Shown piece after piece: positions 8,348 to 16,296 of a stretch of 64,000 nucleotides of DNA (the first letter of the stretch is position 1; every line of letters starts with the position of its first letter). Source of the stretch: Microbacterium invictum. Lineage in GTDB: Bacteria; Actinomycetota; Actinomycetes; Actinomycetales; Microbacteriaceae. The notes beneath the pieces are model-generated. The model was not told the origin of the DNA, searched no databases, and saw only the letters and a program-made list of their open reading frames with translations. Location of the stretch: NCBI RefSeq assembly GCF_034421375.1, contig NZ_CP139779.1, positions 434,001 to 498,000 on the forward strand, given 5' to 3'. The translations under genes and the position numbers were made by a program.

Positions 8348-9340
8348 ATGGCGAAGAAGCTCACGGAGGCCACGGTCGTGGAGTACGACCGGATCGGCGA
8401 CACCGACGTGCTGCAGGTGCGCACCTCGCCGCTCCGGCCCCCGGGTCGCGGCGAGGTGACCGTCGAGGTCATCACCGCGGGCATCAGCCATATCGACGGG
8501 TTCATCCGCAGCGGCCGAGAGGAAGCCTTCTCGCACGATCCGTTCCCACGTCGATCGGGCAGCGACTTCGCCGGCACGATCGTCGCCGTCGGCGAGGACG
8601 TCCACGGCTTCACCCGCGGAATGGATGTCGTCGGGCACGTCCGTGCCGGAGCGCACGCGTCGGCGCTCACGGTCCCGACGTCGGTGCTGGTGAAGAAGCC
8701 GCGCACCGTGTCGTGGGAGGCCGCCGGCGGACTCTTCCTCGCGGGCGCCACGGCGCTGGACATCCTCGATCAGGTGCGCGTCGGCGAGGGCGACACGGTC
8801 GTGGTGTCCGCCGCAGCCGGCGGCGTCGGCAGTCTCGAGGCGCAGATCGCCCGGCACCGCGGAGCGACGGTGATCGGCACGTGCGGCGACCGGAACTTCG
8901 ACTACCTCCGACAGCTGGGCATCAAGCCGGTGCTCTACGGCCCCGGCATCGCCGACCGCATCCGCAAGGCGGCGGGAAAGCCCATCACGGCCATGATCGA
9001 CAACTTCGGCCAGGACGGTCGCGCCCTGGCCGAAGACCTCGAGATCTCGCCCTCGCGCTACCGCTCCAGCGAAGACCGCCGCGACGCCGAAGTGCGGCTG
9101 CTGCAGGACGATCCCGAGTCGGTCGCGAAGGCGACGTCGCTGCTGGAGCGGGTGGCCCAGCTCGCCGAGAAGCGCGCGTTCACCCTGCTGGTGTCGGGAC
9201 TGTACTCCCTCGACGACGTGGCCGAGGCGTACGCCGATTTGGGCAAGCTCCACGCCCGCGGCAAGGTGGTGCTCGCCACACGCCCGGTCACCACGGTGCG
9301 GACGTTGAAGGCGCGGGATGTCTGGGAGGCGGCCGGCTGA
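8348..9340 (+). CDS. Zinc-independent MDR-family NAD(P)H oxidoreductase (quinone reductase-like)
   Basis: This 330-residue protein belongs to the medium-chain dehydrogenase/quinone reductase family. The N-terminal GroES-like half includes SGSDFAGTIVAVGEDV, and the Rossmann half has SAAAGGVGSLEAQIARHRGATVIGTC in family position. The zinc ligands of true alcohol dehydrogenases are missing, so it is likely an NADPH:quinone or enal reductase. The ATG at 8348 follows GAAAGGGGATCGGG. It stands alone between a membrane protein and a convergent nuclease gene. Confidence 0.82.
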   Translation: MAKKLTEATVVEYDRIGDTDVLQVRTSPLRPPGRGEVTVEVITAGISHIDGFIRSGREEAFSHDPFPRRSGSDFAGTIVAVGEDVHGFTRGMDVVGHVRAGAHASALTVPTSVLVKKPRTVSWEAAGGLFLAGATALDILDQVRVGEGDTVVVSAAAGGVGSLEAQIARHRGATVIGTCGDRNFDYLRQLGIKPVLYGPGIADRIRKAAGKPITAMIDNFGQDGRALAEDLEISPSRYRSSEDRRDAEVRLLQDDPESVAKATSLLERVAQLAEKRAFTLLVSGLYSLDDVAEAYADLGKLHARGKVVLATRPVTTVRTLKARDVWEAAG

Positions 9341-9376
9341 GCGACCCCGGAGCCCGCGCGGCGATGCGGACCCGTG

Positions 9377-9808
9377 TCACAGCCGCTCGCGCAGCGCCTG
9401 GCTCACCCACCGCGCGTACGACCGCCACGGATCGGCACTCCCGGGAAGTGCGTGGATGTGAGCGAGCAGCTCCGGCGCCGACGTGAACCACTCGCCCCCC
9501 TCGCGGAGGTGGGCGAAAAGACGGTGGCGTGACCGCTCGACGAGCCGGTCGCCGGGTTCGAAGGCGAGCAGCTCGTCGTGCCGGATCGCCCGCAGCCGAG
9601 CCCGCGGCTCTCGCGAGGTGCCGATCTTCACCCGGTCGGCGTAGCCGAGGTAGTAGACCACGTCGATGCGGGGCGGCGGGAGATCGGGATCGGGGACGTC
9701 GCCCGCTCTCCACTCGCACGCGGCGCAGAACCACGCCTCGGCGCGGCGTACCCCCTGCGGCTCACCGCACAGCACGCACGGCCCCGGCATCGCCCGACGG
9801 ATCCCCAT
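9377..9808 (-). CDS. GIY-YIG (T5orf172/MUG113-like) nuclease domain protein with N-terminal zinc finger
   Basis: This 143-residue protein opens with two Cys pairs (CVLC near residue 11 and CAAC near 28), a likely zinc finger. A compact GIY-YIG-type core follows: VYYLGY as the GIY-like strand, VKIGTSREPRARL with the conserved Gly and Arg, and HLREGGEWF with the distal Glu. This matches the T5orf172/MUG113 branch of GIY-YIG nucleases. A second in-frame ATG (9790) could also be used. It is divergent from another zinc-binding nuclease-like gene 71 bases away. The biological role is unknown. Confidence 0.7.
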   Translation of the reverse strand: MGIRRAMPGPCVLCGEPQGVRRAEAWFCAACEWRAGDVPDPDLPPPRIDVVYYLGYADRVKIGTSREPRARLRAIRHDELLAFEPGDRLVERSRHRLFAHLREGGEWFTSAPELLAHIHALPGSADPWRSYARWVSQALRERL

Positions 9809-9879
9809 GGCGGCAGGGTACGCACCGCCTCCGACAGGCCGGCGGGGGCGTGTCGGAGACCCGCGCTAGTTTCACGCCC

Positions 9880-10887
9880 ATGGCGGAGAGGGTGGAGCTG
9901 TGGTGGGCGAGGCGGCAGTTCTCGCGCGGCACCGAGGTGCCGTACGCGGTGGGTACGTACCGCGAGGCGTGGGCCGCCTACCCGGTTGTCGCGCGCCAGT
10001 ACCATCCCGATCTCAACGCCGGGATCGCCCTGTCGCAGATTCCCCCCGCCGCCGACGTGATGCTGCGGTGGCAGTGCGATGCGGGACACCTCTTCGCCGC
10101 GACCCCGACCGAGCAGCGCAGCCGCCCCGGCCGTGTGCGCCGGAAGTCGTCGTGGTGCCCTGAGTGCCTCGCGGGGGCCACCGGGCGTGGCGCGTTCCCC
10201 GCGCTCGCGCTGCCGCCCGCCGGCGAGGCGCGCGCGGTGCCCTCCGATGCAGCGCCCTCGGGCGCAGCGCCCTCCGTTTCGGCGCCCTCGACCCCCTGGC
10301 CCTCGACCCCCTCCGCCGCAGCGCCGGGGCTCAGCTCCCCCTCGATCCTCGCGCCCTCGCCGCGCTCGCCCTCTAGCCCGGCCACCCCGGCCCGGCCCCC
10401 TCGCCGGCGCCCCGCCCCGCGACGTCTGTGCGAGAAGACCCCCGATCTGCCCTCCGGGGCCTCGTTCGCGAGCGCGTGCGCACCGAAACCTGCCTCTGCA
10501 GCGGAGGGTCTGCTGCACGAGCGGCTCTTCGGCGCCCTCGCCGTGACCCGCGGTCACAACGCCGTGCGCGTCTCGCGCCCCTTCTTCGAACACCGCGAGG
10601 TGTGGCCGGACCTCGTCCTCCCCGAGCTGCGCATCGCCGTCGAGTACGACACGATCGGCCGCTTCGGGCTCGAGCACGTCGGCGCCCGCGAGGAGTCCGA
10701 CCGGCGGAAGGATCGCCTGCTCCGCGAGGCCGGGTGGGAGGTCGTGCGGCTGCGCACCGGGAAGCTCGAGACGATCGGTCCGCACGACATCCGCGTCGGC
10801 TCGATCGGCCCGCGAACGGTGGGGATGCTGCTCGACGCCTTCCGCGGCATCCGCGGGTCGCTCCTCATCGACGCCTATGCGACATGA
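9880..10887 (+). CDS. Zinc-ribbon protein with C-terminal VSR/DUF559-like nuclease fold
   Basis: This 335-residue protein has an N-terminal zinc-ribbon domain (WQCDAGHLFAATPTEQ... WCPEC) of the kind seen in actinobacterial proteins with repeated WxC-GHxW motifs. A 60-residue Ala/Pro/Ser linker follows (about residues 120-185). The C-terminal restriction-like fold has LHERLF, WPDLVLPELRIAVEYD and a later LREAGWEVVRLR, matching very-short-patch-repair/DUF559 nucleases: the acidic residues of PDLVLP and VEYD and the downstream helix are in place. The ATG at 9880 starts the zinc ribbon; the longer open frame upstream is not credible. It may act on DNA ends or mismatches; no partner methylase is seen. 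Confidence 0.68.
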   Translation: MAERVELWWARRQFSRGTEVPYAVGTYREAWAAYPVVARQYHPDLNAGIALSQIPPAADVMLRWQCDAGHLFAATPTEQRSRPGRVRRKSSWCPECLAGATGRGAFPALALPPAGEARAVPSDAAPSGAAPSVSAPSTPWPSTPSAAAPGLSSPSILAPSPRSPSSPATPARPPRRRPAPRRLCEKTPDLPSGASFASACAPKPASAAEGLLHERLFGALAVTRGHNAVRVSRPFFEHREVWPDLVLPELRIAVEYDTIGRFGLEHVGAREESDRRKDRLLREAGWEVVRLRTGKLETIGPHDIRVGSIGPRTVGMLLDAFRGIRGSLLIDAYAT

Positions 10888-10918
10888 GCCGCCCCCCGCC
10901 ACCCCGCGCGGCGGCGGC

Positions 10919-11269
10919 TCACTGCGCGCGCAGCACCTCGCGCCAGTTCAGCGGCACCCGACCCCGGGGCCCGGGCGCCGGCTGCTCGTCGGGGTGACTG
11001 ACAGGCGGTGCGAGCGCGGGGCCGTCGATCATGCTTTCGTCGAGGTAGTCCCAGAACCAGTCCTCGCCGGGTTCGAAGCTCTGGATGACGCGGTGCCCGG
11101 TCTCACGGAAGTGCGCGGTCGCGTGGCGGCCCAGGGAGTCGTCGCAGCATCCGACGTGGCCGCAGGCCGCGCACCGCCGCAGGTGCACCCACCACCCGTC
11201 GTCGGCGAGGCACTCCACGCAGCCGGTGCCGCTCGGAGGTGCCTGCGGGTCGATCGCGGTGTCCGTCAT
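10919..11269 (-). CDS. UBP-type zinc finger protein
   Basis: This 116-residue protein is built around a UBP-type zinc finger: CVECLADDGWWVHLRRCAACG-type spacing, then HVGCC, GRHATAHF and TGHRVIQSFEPGEDWFW, giving the Cys/His ligands of the ZnF-UBP family. In bacteria without ubiquitin the finger is thought to bind a C-terminal tail or nucleotide-like ligand; the role is unknown. GGAGGA precedes the ATG at 11269. It lies 34 bases downstream of the cNMP-TrxR-like gene and is likely cotranscribed with it and with nhaA. Confidence 0.8.
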   Translation of the reverse strand: MTDTAIDPQAPPSGTGCVECLADDGWWVHLRRCAACGHVGCCDDSLGRHATAHFRETGHRVIQSFEPGEDWFWDYLDESMIDGPALAPPVSHPDEQPAPGPRGRVPLNWREVLRAQ

Positions 11270-11303
11270 GCGTCCTCCTCGGTCGCGCGTTCGCTCGCGC
11301 GCA

Positions 11304-12947
11304 TCATCCGGCCAGGGCCCGGTGCACCGAGGCCACGGCGCTGGATCCCTCGCCGACGGCCGCGGCCACGCGCTTCATCGACCCACGGCGCACGTCACCG
11401 GCGGCGAAGATGCGGGGGAGCGAGGTCTCGAACGGCAGCGGCTCGCGGCCCATCGCCTGCCACCGGGTCAGCGACTGCAGGGTGATGTCGGTGCCGGTGC
11501 GGACGAAGCCGTCGTGGTCGCGATCCAGCTCGGGGAGCCAGGATGTCGCGGGGTCGGCGCCGATGAAGCAGAACAGTCCGCGCGCATCGACCTCGCCGAC
11601 GCTGTCGATCGCGACCTTCCGCAGGCCCCGGTCGCCGTCGAGTCCGACGATGTGCGAGCGCGTGTGGATCTGGACCCGGGGGTCGTCGGTCAGGCGGTCG
11701 ACGAGGTAGCTCGACATGCGGGCCGAGAGGTCGCCGCCGCGGACGACCAGATGCACGGCGCATCCGTTCGCCGAGAGGTACAGCGCCGCCTGGCCGGCGG
11801 AGTTCGCTCCGCCGACCACGACGACGGGCGACTCGGCGACCTGCCGGAGCTCGAGCGGGGTCGCGGCGTAGTAGATTCCCGAGCGCTCGAAGTCCTCCCA
11901 CCGATCCAGCTGCAGGCGGCGGTAGCTCGCGCCGGAGGTGACGATGGTGCTCCGGGTGCGGATGCGGCGGCCGTCGGCCAGGGTGACGTCGAGGTCGTCA
12001 CCGTGCGGCTCGATCGAGGTCGCCTCGCACGGGGCGTACACCCGCACGCCGAATTTCAACGCCTGCAGTGTCGCCTGCCCGATGAGGTCACCGCCGCTGA
12101 CGCCGAACGGGAACCCGAGGAAGTTCTCGATGCGAGAGGTGGCGGCCGCCTGGCCACCCGGTGCCACGGCGTCCAGGAGCACGGTCTCGAGGCCCTCCGA
12201 GGCGCCGTAGATCGCCGCCGCGAGCCCGGCCGGTCCGCCTCCGACGACGACGAGGTCGACGACCTCGTCCGCCTGACCCTGATAGCTGAGCCCGAGGCGG
12301 TCCGCGACCATGCCGGGGGTCGCCCGCACGATCGGCTCACCCTGGATGAAGGCGACGGGAAGATCGTCGGCGGTGAACTGCGCGAGCTTTCCCGAGGACT
12401 CGGCCATGTGCACGTCCTGATCCGTCACCGCGTGCGCGGCGTGGATCAGGTCGATGCGCTCGGCGAAACGCCGCAGGGCCAGGAACTCGCTCGACCCGTC
12501 GCGGCCGAGGAACTTCAGCGTCCACGCCGCCGACCCGCGGCGCAGCGATTCCCGGCGGGCCCACAGCGCATGCAGGATGATGTCGCAGAGCTCGTCGTCC
12601 TCGTTCATGATCCGGCGCAGCTCCGGGCGCGCGAGCGCGAACATGCGGCCTCCCTCGGTCGCCCGCGCGGAGAGGAAGGCGGCCTGACCGTTGAGCAGGC
12701 CGAGCTCTCCGACGAGAGAGCCGGGGCCGACGGTCGCGAGAATCTCCTCATCCGCCCAGGCGAGGGCGTCGCGGACGATCTCCACCTCTCCGGACCCCAC
12801 GAGGATCATCGGATAGTCGCGATCGCCGGAGCGGAACACGTAGTCGCCGGCGGCCACATCGAGCGGCTCAGCGGCGGAGGTCAGGCGCTCCCATTGGGAG
12901 TCGGTCAGGGTGGGTGCTTGGACAGGGTCGAGATTCGGACCGGCCAT
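11304..12947 (-). CDS. Cyclic-nucleotide-binding domain fused to thioredoxin reductase-like FAD oxidoreductase
   Basis: This 547-residue fusion has three parts. Residues ~15-125 are a cNMP-binding beta-roll (VGELGLLNGQAAF). Residues ~130-215 resemble a degenerate thioredoxin-like region. Residues ~230-540 are a thioredoxin reductase-type FAD/NAD module with VVVGGGPAGLAAAIYG, the NAD motif VVVGGANSAGQAAL, and IFAAGDVRRGSMKRVAAAVGEG near the end. The redox CxxC expected in TrxR is absent; GIYYAATPLE stands at that position, so it cannot reduce thioredoxin in the classical way. It starts 10 bases after the nhaA-thioredoxin gene, which suggests coupling. Confidence 0.85.
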   Translation of the reverse strand: MAGPNLDPVQAPTLTDSQWERLTSAAEPLDVAAGDYVFRSGDRDYPMILVGSGEVEIVRDALAWADEEILATVGPGSLVGELGLLNGQAAFLSARATEGGRMFALARPELRRIMNEDDELCDIILHALWARRESLRRGSAAWTLKFLGRDGSSEFLALRRFAERIDLIHAAHAVTDQDVHMAESSGKLAQFTADDLPVAFIQGEPIVRATPGMVADRLGLSYQGQADEVVDLVVVGGGPAGLAAAIYGASEGLETVLLDAVAPGGQAAATSRIENFLGFPFGVSGGDLIGQATLQALKFGVRVYAPCEATSIEPHGDDLDVTLADGRRIRTRSTIVTSGASYRRLQLDRWEDFERSGIYYAATPLELRQVAESPVVVVGGANSAGQAALYLSANGCAVHLVVRGGDLSARMSSYLVDRLTDDPRVQIHTRSHIVGLDGDRGLRKVAIDSVGEVDARGLFCFIGADPATSWLPELDRDHDGFVRTGTDITLQSLTRWQAMGREPLPFETSLPRIFAAGDVRRGSMKRVAAAVGEGSSAVASVHRALAG

Positions 12948-12957
12948 GTCCAGAAGG

Positions 12958-14850
12958 TTACTCAGCCGAAGAGGCCGGAACAGGGGCTTCCGGCGCCGTC
13001 TGTGACGCTTGCAGCGAACGGATCAGGGTCTGCGCGTCGTAGGGGCCGTGATGCCGGCGTCCGCCCAGGAAGAAGGTGGGCACGGACGAGATGTTCATCG
13101 CCTCGGCGTCGAGCATGTCGTCGCGGACCCGCGCCGTCACCTCTGGCGCGGTCAGATCCCTTTCGAACCGGTCGACGTCCAGACCGAGCGAGGCCGCGAG
13201 CCTGACGATGTCGGAGGGGAGCTGGTGCTCCTGATCGGAGAACAGACCCCGTTCGAACTCGAAGAACTTGCCCTGCATGGCCGCCGCCTCCGAGGCCTCG
13301 GCACCTGCCAGGGCATTCGGATGCTGCTGAGTCAGCGGCGCGTGACGCCACACGTACCGCAGCTGGTCGCCGAGCTCCCTCCGCACCTCCTCGATGGAAC
13401 CCGAAGCCTTGAGGCAGAACGGGCACTGGAAGTCGCCGTACTCGACGATCTCGTAGGGGGCGTCCATCGACCCGAAGACGTGGTCGCGGCGGGGGTCGAC
13501 CGGTCGGACGAGCGTCTCGCCGGTCTGGATGTCGGGATGCAGCGCGTCCGACATGCGGAAGACGATCGTCGCGAGGACGAAGGCGAGGACCGATGCGGCG
13601 AGCACTCCGACCCGTCCCTCGTTCTGCGCGGCGTCATCGTCGATCGCGAGATCGACGATGAACAGGGAGATGGTGAAGCCGATGCCGCACAGTGCTGCGC
13701 CGCCCGCGATCCTGTCGAGCGTGAGGCCGGGACCGAAGTCGCCGATCCTCAGCAGCCGGAGCACCGCCGACGAGCCGAACACGCCGAGGAACTTCCCGAC
13801 GACGAGCCCCACGACGATTCCCCAGGTCAATGCCGACGTCATGGCCCCGGCGATGATCTCGGGGGTCAGCTGCACTCCGGCGTTGGCGAGGGCGAAGAGC
13901 GGCAGGATGACGTAGGCCACGTACGGGGCGTAGGCGGACTGCAGGCGCTCGTTGATCGAGATCGACTCGCGGAGACTGTTCGCCGCCGCGCGGGCGTACT
14001 CGGTGTTCGGCGACTGCCGGAAGGTGCGGGCGAGGTCGAGCGCGTGCTCGACGTCGCGGCGGTTGGGGCGGTACACCGGCACGAGGAGCGCGATCGCGAC
14101 GCCTGCGAGCGTCGGGTGCACCCCGGAGGCGAGGAAGGCGAGCCACACGATGATCGCGAGCGTCGCGTACACCGGTCCCCGACCCGTCGGGAGGTAGCGG
14201 GTGAGGTACACACCCACCAGCCCGACCGCCGCGATGATGAGGGGGAGCGGGGTGAAGTTCTCGGTGTAGACCAGGGCGATGATGCTCAGGGCTCCGATGT
14301 CGTCGACCACGGCGAGGGAGAGGAGGAAGATCCGGAGACGACCCGGAATCCTCGGCCCCACAAGCGCGAGGGCCCCCACCAGGAAGGCGGTGTCGGTCGA
14401 GATCACCACTCCCCAGGCGTGCGCGTAGCCCGAGGGAAGGGCGATCCAGAAGAACAGCAGGGCCGGCACCACCAGCCCCGCGATCGCCGCGGTGACCGGC
14501 ACGAGCGCCCGTGACCAGCTGGTGAGCTCCCCGATCGCGAACTCGCGGCGCACCTCCAGTCCGACGGTGAAGAAGAAGATGGCCATGAGGGCGTCGTTCA
14601 CCAGCGCGTGGAGGGTGAAGTCGAGCTGGATGTCGCCGAGCCCGACGGTGAGGTGCATCTCCCAGAAGGCCTCGTAGGCGTCGTGGGCGACGTTGGCCCA
14701 GACGACGGCGATGACGGTGGCGACCAGGAGCAGCAGGGCCGCGGCCCGATTCTGGCCGATCGCGCCGATCTTCTCCGCGATGGAATGCCGCCGCCGCGGA
14801 CGGGGTGCGCGCGCGGTGGGCGGGGCGTCGGAGGCCGTGGATGCGCTCAT
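12958..14850 (-). CDS. nhaA: NhaA Na+/H+ antiporter with C-terminal DsbA/thioredoxin-like domain
   Basis: This 630-residue protein has an NhaA antiporter body of about 420 residues (FFFTVGLEVRREFAIGEL, TDTAFLVGALALVG, LAVVDDIGALSIIA with the paired Asp of the ion site). It is followed by a thioredoxin-fold domain with YGDFQCPFCLKASG, a CxxC active site, and HAPLTQQHPNA typical of DsbA/Na+-antiporter fusions. NhaA exchanges Na+ for H+ at the membrane. The ATG at 14850 is preferred over GTG 14865. It heads the operon with the TrxR-like and UBP genes and is divergent from a LacI gene. Confidence 0.88.
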   Translation of the reverse strand: MSASTASDAPPTARAPRPRRRHSIAEKIGAIGQNRAAALLLLVATVIAVVWANVAHDAYEAFWEMHLTVGLGDIQLDFTLHALVNDALMAIFFFTVGLEVRREFAIGELTSWSRALVPVTAAIAGLVVPALLFFWIALPSGYAHAWGVVISTDTAFLVGALALVGPRIPGRLRIFLLSLAVVDDIGALSIIALVYTENFTPLPLIIAAVGLVGVYLTRYLPTGRGPVYATLAIIVWLAFLASGVHPTLAGVAIALLVPVYRPNRRDVEHALDLARTFRQSPNTEYARAAANSLRESISINERLQSAYAPYVAYVILPLFALANAGVQLTPEIIAGAMTSALTWGIVVGLVVGKFLGVFGSSAVLRLLRIGDFGPGLTLDRIAGGAALCGIGFTISLFIVDLAIDDDAAQNEGRVGVLAASVLAFVLATIVFRMSDALHPDIQTGETLVRPVDPRRDHVFGSMDAPYEIVEYGDFQCPFCLKASGSIEEVRRELGDQLRYVWRHAPLTQQHPNALAGAEASEAAAMQGKFFEFERGLFSDQEHQLPSDIVRLAASLGLDVDRFERDLTAPEVTARVRDDMLDAEAMNISSVPTFFLGGRRHHGPYDAQTLIRSLQASQTAPEAPVPASSAE

Positions 14851-14961
14851 GATCGGACCCGGCACATGCTAGACCACTCCGAAGTCGGGCACATCACCGG
14901 CCGTGAGAACGAGAGGTCGCCGCAACGCCCCGGGAGCTCCGTGGTCGCTCGTCACACACTT

Positions 14962-14979
14962 GTTGCAACGTTGTATATT
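14962..14979 (+). promoter_or_regulatory. Promoter region with overlapping palindromes upstream of LacI gene
   Basis: Two overlapping 8-bp palindromes, GTTGCAAC (14962-14969) and CAACGTTG (14966-14973), abut a good -10 hexamer TATATT (14974-14979). They lie 80 bases upstream of the LacI start at 15059. A LacI dimer bound here would block RNA polymerase, so autoregulation is likely. Confidence 0.5.
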
Positions 14980-15058
14980 CGCTAGCCTGCCACACAGCGC
15001 GGGTCGCGCCGGACGCAGCAACGGAGCGCGCGACGGAATCCGGGCAGAAGGGTTCTCG

Positions 15059-16066
15059 ATGATCGAGCGCAGGGTGACCCTCCGCGACGTCGCGCAGCGC
15101 ACCGGGGTCTCGGTCACGACCATCTCGAAGGTGCTGAACGGCGGGGGTGACGTCTCTCCTCAGACGCGGGCCCTCGTCGAAGAGCATCTCGACCGCAGCG
15201 GCTATCGGCGACGCCTTCCTCAGGTCGGCACCGGCTACATCCAGATCGTCGTTCCCGGCCTCACGGGCGACTGGGTCTTCGGAATCGTCTCGGGTGTCCA
15301 CGACGCCGCCGCGCGTGCGGGTCACGGGGTGGCGGTGGTGGTGAACGACGATCGCGACGGCGGTGACCCCGGCTGGGTCGACGAGGCCCTTCGTCGCAGC
15401 GCGGTCGCCGTCGTCGTGCTCGTGGACGCGGTGCCCGAGGCGGCCCGGGCGCGACTGCGGGCCCGCGGCATCCCGTTCCTCCTCATCGATCCGTCGGGAG
15501 ACCCGACCCCCGACGTGCCGGCGGTGTCCTCGGCGAACTGGTCGGGAGGTCTCGAGGCCGCCCGGCATCTGCTCGGCCTCGGCCATCGCCGGATCGCCGC
15601 GCTGACGGGCCCGGCGACATCGCTTCCCGCCATCGCGCGGGTGGACGGCTTCCGTGCCGCGATGACCTCGGCGGGCGTGGCGGTGCGCGAAGATTGGGTG
15701 CGATTCGGCGGCTTCACCGCCGAGTCCGGCGAGCGCGAGGCCCGGGCGCTGCTGGCCGACCCCGATGATCGGCCCACGGCGATCTTCGCAGGCAGCGACA
15801 TGCAGGCGGTCGGCGTCCTGGATGCCGCCGCCGCCGCAGGTGTCGCGGTGCCCCGGGACCTGTCGGTCGTCGGGTTCGACGACCTGACGCTCTCCCGATA
15901 CGTCCGGCCCCGGCTGACCACGATCCGGCAGCCGCTGCGCGAGATGGCCGCGCAGGCGACTAAGACCGTCCTCGAACTGGTCGATCACCCGAATCTGGAG
16001 CGCCCGCGCATCGAACTGTCGACCCGGCTGGTGGTGCGCGAATCGACCGCGCAGCCCTCTCGGTGA
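15059..16066 (+). CDS. LacI family regulator, probable xylan/arabinoxylan-gene repressor
   Basis: This 335-residue protein has the LacI helix-turn-helix TLRDVAQRTGVSVTTISKVLNG and a periplasmic-binding-type sensor domain (GHRRIAALTGP, PTAIFAGSDMQAVGV, DLSVVGFDDL). The ATG at 15059 follows GCAGAAGGG at 8-14 bases. It is a clear paralogue of the LacI protein at 40297-41325 (shared DPSGDP, SANWSGGL, LVVRESTA). It lies next to two GH43 genes with LacI-type palindromes in between, so it is likely their repressor, released by a xylo- or arabino-saccharide. Confidence 0.85.
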   Translation: MIERRVTLRDVAQRTGVSVTTISKVLNGGGDVSPQTRALVEEHLDRSGYRRRLPQVGTGYIQIVVPGLTGDWVFGIVSGVHDAAARAGHGVAVVVNDDRDGGDPGWVDEALRRSAVAVVVLVDAVPEAARARLRARGIPFLLIDPSGDPTPDVPAVSSANWSGGLEAARHLLGLGHRRIAALTGPATSLPAIARVDGFRAAMTSAGVAVREDWVRFGGFTAESGEREARALLADPDDRPTAIFAGSDMQAVGVLDAAAAAGVAVPRDLSVVGFDDLTLSRYVRPRLTTIRQPLREMAAQATKTVLELVDHPNLERPRIELSTRLVVRESTAQPSR

Positions 16067-16095
16067 AGCTCGGCGAATCCCTTGCGTTCTCGCGC

Positions 16096-16109
16096 TGTTA
16101 ACGGTAACA
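16096..16109. promoter_or_regulatory. LacI-type operator upstream of GH43 genes
   Basis: TGTTA-ACGG-TAACA is a perfect 5-bp inverted repeat. A near copy, TGTTAACCGCAACA, lies in front of xylA (41408-41421). This supports a common regulator for the GH43 operon and xylA. Confidence 0.55.
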
Positions 16110-16207
16110 CTTAAGCACTCCCCAGGGATCGGCCCCGGATTCATCGCAGAAGACGATGCCGCCCCCTCCTCCGGATCGGTCCGAGAGATCCTTGACCGTC
16201 CCTCAGG

Positions 16208-16241
16208 GTGAGCGCTAACTTCTTAACGCGTTAGCGCTCAC
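16208..16241. promoter_or_regulatory. Nested palindromic operator cluster upstream of GH43
   Basis: GTGAGCGCTAAC (16208-16219) and GTTAGCGCTCAC (16230-16241) form a perfect 12-bp inverted repeat around 10 bases. The central palindrome TAACGCGTTA (16224-16233) overlaps its right arm. Each part has a CG or GC centre typical of LacI-family sites. The start codon is 56 bases downstream, so the cluster probably overlaps the promoter. Confidence 0.65.
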
Positions 16242-16296
16242 AGTAAACGTTGTGTGGCGCGGCGACGGTGACGTCGCAGCCAGCGAAGGAGCTGAA

